Of a stretch of DNA of 36,492 nucleotides, positions 33,298 through 36,492 are shown piece by piece. The stretch covers positions 1-36,492 of the forward strand of contig NHFA02000044.1 of assembly GCA_002170315.2 (NCBI GenBank), in the 5' to 3' direction. Within the stretch, counting starts at the first letter, position 1; the number at the start of each line of letters is the position of its first letter. Both the position numbers and the translations under genes were made by a program. The stretch is from Euryarchaeota archaeon TMED99 (GTDB taxonomy: Archaea; Thermoplasmatota; Poseidoniia; Poseidoniales; Poseidoniaceae). The notes beneath the pieces are model-generated. The model was not told the DNA's origin and ran no database searches. It was given only the letters and a program-made list of their open reading frames with translations.

Positions 33298-33537
33298 TTA
33301 CGCCCATTGGTTTTGAATCTCGGACATCTCTTTGATGAGTGCGACAATGTCAATTGTTTCTTCTTGCCCATGGGCAAGTTCAATTCGATTCCGTACAGCC
33401 TCAACAAACTCTTCATCAGGCTTTTCTTTGAGAGTGTCTTCGATGAAATCTGCTAAAGTACGACCTTTTCCTTGGGCGATAGCAATACGTGCGCGAAGCT
33501 TTTTAGCGTCATCTTTTGGTTTACGAACACCGCTCAT
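33298..33537 (-). CDS. Small helical protein of the E1-JAMM operon, unknown function
   Basis: A 79-aa protein translated from an ATGA overlap (33534-33537) with the JAMM gene. It is basic at the N-terminus (VRKPKDDAKKLRARIAIAQG), then strongly helical-looking (LADFIEDTLKEKPDEEFVEA, VRNRIELAHG, DIVALIKEMSEIQNQWA). It has no Cys and no C-terminal Gly-Gly, and its charge pattern does not suggest a beta-grasp ubiquitin fold. It could be an adapter or a target of the E1/JAMM pair, or a small DNA- or RNA-binding protein. Its tight coupling with the other two genes argues that it works with them. I recognise no family. Confidence 0.7.
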   Translation of the reverse strand: MSGVRKPKDDAKKLRARIAIAQGKGRTLADFIEDTLKEKPDEEFVEAVRNRIELAHGQEETIDIVALIKEMSEIQNQWA

Positions 33538-34085
33538 TGCATCACCTCTTCAGAATTGAAATGGGTGCCATACCAATCTTCCCACTGGATGACTTCTTCT
33601 TCTGACCATTCGCTTAGTGGCCCTGTTTCCGAGATTCGACGAGAACTGGAAGAGACGGGAAGCATGGTTGCATTGTGCGTGCATTTGACTCCGGGAGAAC
33701 CGAGTACCATTGCTTTCTCAACGATTCCTAAACCGATAGACAAACTGTGTGTATCGGTCCCAGACCAATAAGCAGAAAATCCAGGATGGGTATGAACCCA
33801 GAGTTTGAATGGAGCGATACAACCAACAGGTGGTGAGAGCTGAACTTGCCCTGAAGTGCCCCAATCTATCGAAATAACATTCTCGGCATCGATGAGCACT
33901 GAAGTCTCAAGCCCAGCAAGGTAAGAGATTGCATAGACCACGTCCCACCTTCCGAGTTGAGAGGCACGGTGTTGAACATCAAGAAGAACTTCATCATCGA
34001 TTTGACGTTGCTTTGCCATTTCAGTGACGTGGTCCCAAACCTCTTGGGTCACATCCAGTTGCTCTAGAGCAGGGATGAAAATCAT
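33534..34085 (-). CDS. JAMM/JAB-type metalloprotease
   Basis: A 183-aa protein with a complete JAMM motif: HTHPGFSAYWSGTD (His98, His100, Pro101, Ser108, Asp111), fitting H-x-H-P-x6-S-x2-D. The catalytic Glu may be Glu60 (YLAGLETSVLID), located upstream as in JAB proteins. Such enzymes are zinc isopeptidases/peptidases that remove ubiquitin-like tags or trim their C-termini. The N-terminal 45 residues are helical; the C-terminus after CTHNATMLPVSS is acidic and Trp-rich. It overlaps the E1 gene by ATGA (34082-34085) and the 79-aa gene by ATGA (33534-33537), so the three are translated as a unit. The HxH..A.(F/W)S.tD form recalls the JAB protein (protein A) of plasmid PRTRC systems; this is from memory and unverified. 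Confidence 0.85.
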   Translation of the reverse strand: MIFIPALEQLDVTQEVWDHVTEMAKQRQIDDEVLLDVQHRASQLGRWDVVYAISYLAGLETSVLIDAENVISIDWGTSGQVQLSPPVGCIAPFKLWVHTHPGFSAYWSGTDTHSLSIGLGIVEKAMVLGSPGVKCTHNATMLPVSSSSRRISETGPLSEWSEEEVIQWEDWYGTHFNSEEVMQ

Positions 34086-34738
34086 GCCTTCACCTCCGCA
34101 GTCTTCTTCTGCTGTTTCGGAAATTCAAAGCCTCCATAGGTCAAACTGCCCATGGACTGAACAGGGCCACTTCTACCTCGTAGATTCTGAACGAGCCATT
34201 GCGCACCAAACGTTCCAGCAACGGAAAAACCGAACTCAAGATTACCTGCATCCAAAGCCCCCTCGACTTGGCAACTCATGGGCTGATGATCTGGTGTCAT
34301 TTGTTCCACTAATTCTCTATCGGAATCGGAAGAAAGAATCATCCAACCATCACCTGAACATCGCAAATCAATCCAAGGCACATCAAGCGCATGAACCAAT
34401 CTTCGAGGTTCTGGCCTATCAACGCAAACCACGACCAAATCATATCCAAGGAGTTGTTCTGCAGTCCTCAAATTTTCGGTAATTGGAATGAGTTTAACGT
34501 GTCCTCCTCTCTCAGTATGACGGCTTGACAAAGCGGAAACTTTGTACATGCCGATCTGTTCTTGAGTAAAGCGCTGATGTCCAAGGTTTGATGCTTCAAC
34601 AACGTCACCATCCATCAAAGTAATTTCGGTATCTAAGGCTATGCGCTCCAATGCCGGTACAAGCAGGTCAACAAATGTCGTCCCAATGCCGCCTGTGCCA
34701 ACAAGGAGCACCTTTTTCATCAATGATTCTTCTTCCAT
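34082..34738 (-). CDS. E1-like (ThiF/MoeB/UBA) adenylating enzyme
   Basis: A 218-aa protein (from ATG 34738) with the E1 adenylation Rossmann fold: VLLVGTGGIGTTFVDLLV (glycines 14-19), ITLMDGDVVEASNLGHQRF (Asp43, Asp45, Asn51, Arg56), GMYKVSALS (Lys66) and VVVCVDRPEPRR (Asp107). E1-like enzymes activate the C-terminus of a ubiquitin-like or sulfur-carrier protein. It lacks the CxxC zinc pairs of MoeB/UbaA and the catalytic Cys domain of eukaryotic E1. Cys156 (HQPMSCQVEG) or Cys127 (IDLRCSG) are candidates for a thioester. It resembles the short E1 of PRTRC plasmid systems more than MoeB, in my judgement. First gene of the E1-JAMM-79-aa operon. A TATA box 26 bases before ATG 34738 suggests a leaderless message; TTG 34759 and ATG 34720 are alternatives. 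Confidence 0.88.
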   Translation of the reverse strand: MEEESLMKKVLLVGTGGIGTTFVDLLVPALERIALDTEITLMDGDVVEASNLGHQRFTQEQIGMYKVSALSSRHTERGGHVKLIPITENLRTAEQLLGYDLVVVCVDRPEPRRLVHALDVPWIDLRCSGDGWMILSSDSDRELVEQMTPDHQPMSCQVEGALDAGNLEFGFSVAGTFGAQWLVQNLRGRSGPVQSMGSLTYGGFEFPKQQKKTAEVKA

Positions 34739-34760
34739 GAGAGAGGAAGCATTCAACACT

Positions 34761-34767
34761 TAATAAA
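34761..34767 (-). promoter_or_regulatory. TATA box of the E1-JAMM operon
   Basis: On the minus strand TTTATTA lies with its centre 26 bases before the ATG at 34738, the archaeal distance from TATA to transcription start. No SD-like sequence lies between, so the mRNA is probably leaderless. The site is in the 31-base gap after the upstream glycosyltransferase gene. Confidence 0.5.
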
Positions 34768-34769
34768 TC

Positions 34770-36116
34770 TCAAAAGTTCATCATTCGCTCGAGAGCAGCG
34801 ATTTGAACTTCTAAGGTGAAATGCTTCTCGACATAAGGCCGTCCTGCCTCTGCCCAAGCCTTTCGCAGGACGGGGTCTTTGGCGTCTAAGTAGGCTGCTT
34901 TCCATGCTCCCAAGTCGTCACGAGGCAACAAGAGTCCAGAATCAACCGGAGACATTGTGCATGCAAATCCGCCTTCATCGACCATCAATGCCGGAACGCC
35001 AATCGCCATTGCTTCGATGGGTGTGAGCCCAAACGGTTCATGGTGGGCATGACTCACCATGGCGCGTGCTCCTCGAATCAAGCCACATAACTGAATCTGA
35101 GACAAGCGAGGCATGCACACAACTTCAACACCGATCCGTTCTCCTTCAGCTAAAAGTGCTGCTTTATCGCTCTGTTCACCACCACCAACTTGAACCAAAG
35201 CCAATCCTGTATCTTTCAGTGATTGTAATGTTTCCCACGTACCCTTGACATGAGAAATACGACCGACGGTAACCACATAGTGCTCAGGAATACCCTCGAG
35301 TTCTTTGAGAGATTTTGCTTCACTTTTCGGCGGCTTTTCGGGCCAAAGTTGCCAGTCGATAACGTGCATAACGTGGGTTGCTTCAAGCGGCCTTGCCTTT
35401 GAATCGCGTTTTGGAGGTTGACCGTTTTCTTTGGATTCATCACTTGCTATTCCATAGACTGCATTCAAGCGTTTTTGAATCCACATTGAGTTTCCTGAAA
35501 TGGAAGCATTTGGGCGCTGGAGAAGGCGTTGAACCAAAGCTCTATCTCGTCTTCTCTGGCGTGTGAAGAGTATTTTTGTTAGCCACAGTGGCCGCTTTGG
35601 CGTACCATCAATGCGTCGATGAAGCACATCTTCATACAACCACCTTGGCGGTTCAAGGCAGTGGTAATGGACAGGGAGATGAGCGGGGATGAGTGGTAGC
35701 AGTTCGAGCGTACCTCGGCAAACCGACATGTGAACAGCATCAAACTCATCCCAAGGAATGCTGATGCTTTGCCACATTTTTTGTGCAGACGTGCTTGCTT
35801 TTGCCATAATTTCAGCAACTGCTCCTGAAGGCCACTTCATTGCAGTTGCAGGTAAAAGGAGCCGTACATTTGCATCATCGAGTAAATCTTGCGCATCTTT
35901 GGTTAAATCAAGACTTGCCAAACTGACATTCCAGCGCTGAGAGGTTGCACGAATCAGTTGAAGCAGTTCGCGCTCAGCCCCTCCCAGTGAAGCGAATGAA
36001 CCGCGAACAATGAGGACGCGCTTCTCGCCGCCTGCTTTGCCTTTGGTTTCAGCCATTGACCCGTACAGCCGGCGACTCCCCTTCAAATCCTCCCTCACCG
36101 GGTTGATTTGAGCCAC
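34770..36116 (-). CDS. GT4-family glycosyltransferase
   Basis: Retaining GT-B glycosyltransferase (448 aa). N-terminal acceptor-domain loop VLIVRGSFASLGGAERELLQ with the GGAE glycine turn, then AVHMSVCRGTLELLP. The donor domain has YVVTVGRISHVKGTWETLQ, and the EX7E pair Glu360/Glu368 in HEPFGLTPIEAMAIGVPALM, then VDEGGFACTMSPVDSGLLLP. A Lys/Pro-rich linker (ENGQPPKRDSKARPLE; EKPPKSEAKSLKE) between domains is unusual. GTG 36116 has GGTGA four bases upstream and was chosen; ATG 36056 would drop 20 residues. Its donor might be made with GDP-mannose-derived sugars, as the divergent neighbour is a GDP-mannose dehydratase, but this is only neighbourhood inference. Confidence 0.88.
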   Translation of the reverse strand: MAQINPVREDLKGSRRLYGSMAETKGKAGGEKRVLIVRGSFASLGGAERELLQLIRATSQRWNVSLASLDLTKDAQDLLDDANVRLLLPATAMKWPSGAVAEIMAKASTSAQKMWQSISIPWDEFDAVHMSVCRGTLELLPLIPAHLPVHYHCLEPPRWLYEDVLHRRIDGTPKRPLWLTKILFTRQRRRDRALVQRLLQRPNASISGNSMWIQKRLNAVYGIASDESKENGQPPKRDSKARPLEATHVMHVIDWQLWPEKPPKSEAKSLKELEGIPEHYVVTVGRISHVKGTWETLQSLKDTGLALVQVGGGEQSDKAALLAEGERIGVEVVCMPRLSQIQLCGLIRGARAMVSHAHHEPFGLTPIEAMAIGVPALMVDEGGFACTMSPVDSGLLLPRDDLGAWKAAYLDAKDPVLRKAWAEAGRPYVEKHFTLEVQIAALERMMNF

Positions 36117-36172
36117 GATTTCACCATACGAACGCGCGACCGATTCAAAAAGGGAAGAGCCTACGGCAAGTC

Positions 36173-36492
36173 ATGAGCGGAAAGACAGCCATGGTCACAG
36201 GAATCACCGGTCAAGACGGTTCCTACCTAGCAGAACTGTTGTTGGACAAGGGTTACACGGTCTATGGATTGGTTCGACGAGTCTCTCAACCGACCTCTGG
36301 TCGAAGTCTGATTAATCACTTGCTGACAAATGAAAATTTTAACTTGGTCAATGGCGACCTTGCTGATCAAAACTCTATTGATAACGCTGTAGCACAAGCC
36401 CAGCCTGATGAATTTTACAATCTTGGCGCTATGTCTTTTGTTCCAGAATCATGGCGCTCTCCTATGATGACTGCTGACATCACTGGCTTGGG
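36173..36492 (+). CDS. gmd: GDP-mannose 4,6-dehydratase, 3'-truncated by window edge
   Basis: The first 106 residues of a short-chain dehydrogenase-type nucleotide-sugar enzyme, running off the window end. Recognised by AMVTGITGQDGSYLAELLLD (NAD-binding TGxxGxxG with the Gmd-specific ITGQDGSYL), YGLVRRVSQPTSGR, NLVNGDLADQNS and FYNLGAMSFVPESWRSPMMT, then AD..G. The last segment is the Gmd hallmark (YNLAAQSHV..SF..P..TA....G; here GAMSFVPESW). It makes GDP-4-keto-6-deoxymannose, precursor of GDP-fucose, GDP-rhamnose or perosamine. Start ATG 36173; the 56-base space to the divergent GT4 gene holds no strong TATA box. The C-terminal substrate-binding part, including Tyr-x3-Lys, is not in view. 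Confidence 0.88.
   Translation, partial: MSGKTAMVTGITGQDGSYLAELLLDKGYTVYGLVRRVSQPTSGRSLINHLLTNENFNLVNGDLADQNSIDNAVAQAQPDEFYNLGAMSFVPESWRSPMMTADITGL

Noticed and set aside
33298-33537. The 79-aa gene as a ubiquitin-like protein
   Set aside because: Size fits, but it lacks a C-terminal Gly-Gly and looks helical rather than beta-grasp. Kept as unknown.

Overview
The window looks like a stretch of chromosome from a marine planktonic archaeon, most probably a Poseidoniales (Marine Group II Euryarchaeota) relative. This is an inference. It rests on archaeal translation and ribosome-assembly genes (aIF1A, Rio1, the Dim2/Pno1-type KH protein, archaeal uS2), archaeal TATA-like boxes (TTTAATATA before rpsB, TTTATTA before the E1-like gene), an 11-subunit complex I without NADH-oxidising subunits, large NEW3/CARDB-type surface proteins, and a fused aerobic beta-oxidation enzyme. 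No rRNA, tRNA, insertion sequence, phage gene or CRISPR array was seen, and no gene-free stretch exceeds 300 bases.

Layout. (1) 1-2532: 3' part of a large repeat-built cell-surface protein. (2) 2672-14556: one long operon for a proton-pumping complex I, in the order nuoA-B-C-D-H-I-J(N)-J(C)-K-L-M-N. nuoJ is split into two overlapping genes, there is no nuoE/F/G, and stop codons are often fused to the next ribosome binding site (TGAGGTGA). NuoH, NuoI and NuoL carry unusual insertions. (3) 14661-17117: a translation/ribosome-maturation group: aIF1A with a long acidic tail, Rio1 kinase, and a convergent KH-domain gene. (4) 17137-22640: secreted or membrane-anchored proteins: an Ig/CARDB surface protein, a CARDB protein with one membrane helix and three cytoplasmic zinc ribbons, and a small lipoprotein. 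(5) 22642-23820: a Cas4-like Fe-S nuclease interrupted by about four membrane helices. (6) 23980-26630: ribosomal protein uS2, an FkbM-type methyltransferase and tRNA-dihydrouridine synthase. (7) 26692-29067: three winged-helix regulators in a row, one with a hydrophobic N-terminal membrane region. (8) 29204-33297: a GT4 glycosyltransferase, a CmoB-like methyltransferase and a 3-hydroxyacyl-CoA dehydrogenase/enoyl-CoA hydratase fusion. (9) 33298-34738: a tightly overlapped three-gene operon of an E1-like (ThiF/UBA) enzyme, a JAMM/JAB metalloprotease and a 79-aa protein of unknown role. (10) 34770-36492: another GT4 glycosyltransferase and, divergently, the start of a GDP-mannose 4,6-dehydratase.

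How it fits together: the complex I operon and the beta-oxidation fusion suit a respiring heterotroph living on lipids and proteins. The surface proteins, glycosyltransferases, FkbM enzyme and GDP-mannose dehydratase suggest a decorated envelope. The two best candidates for undescribed biology are the membrane-embedded Cas4-like nuclease and the E1-JAMM-small-protein operon. The NuoI insertion with a possible Tudor/SH3-like barrel and the zinc-ribbon CARDB receptor come next.
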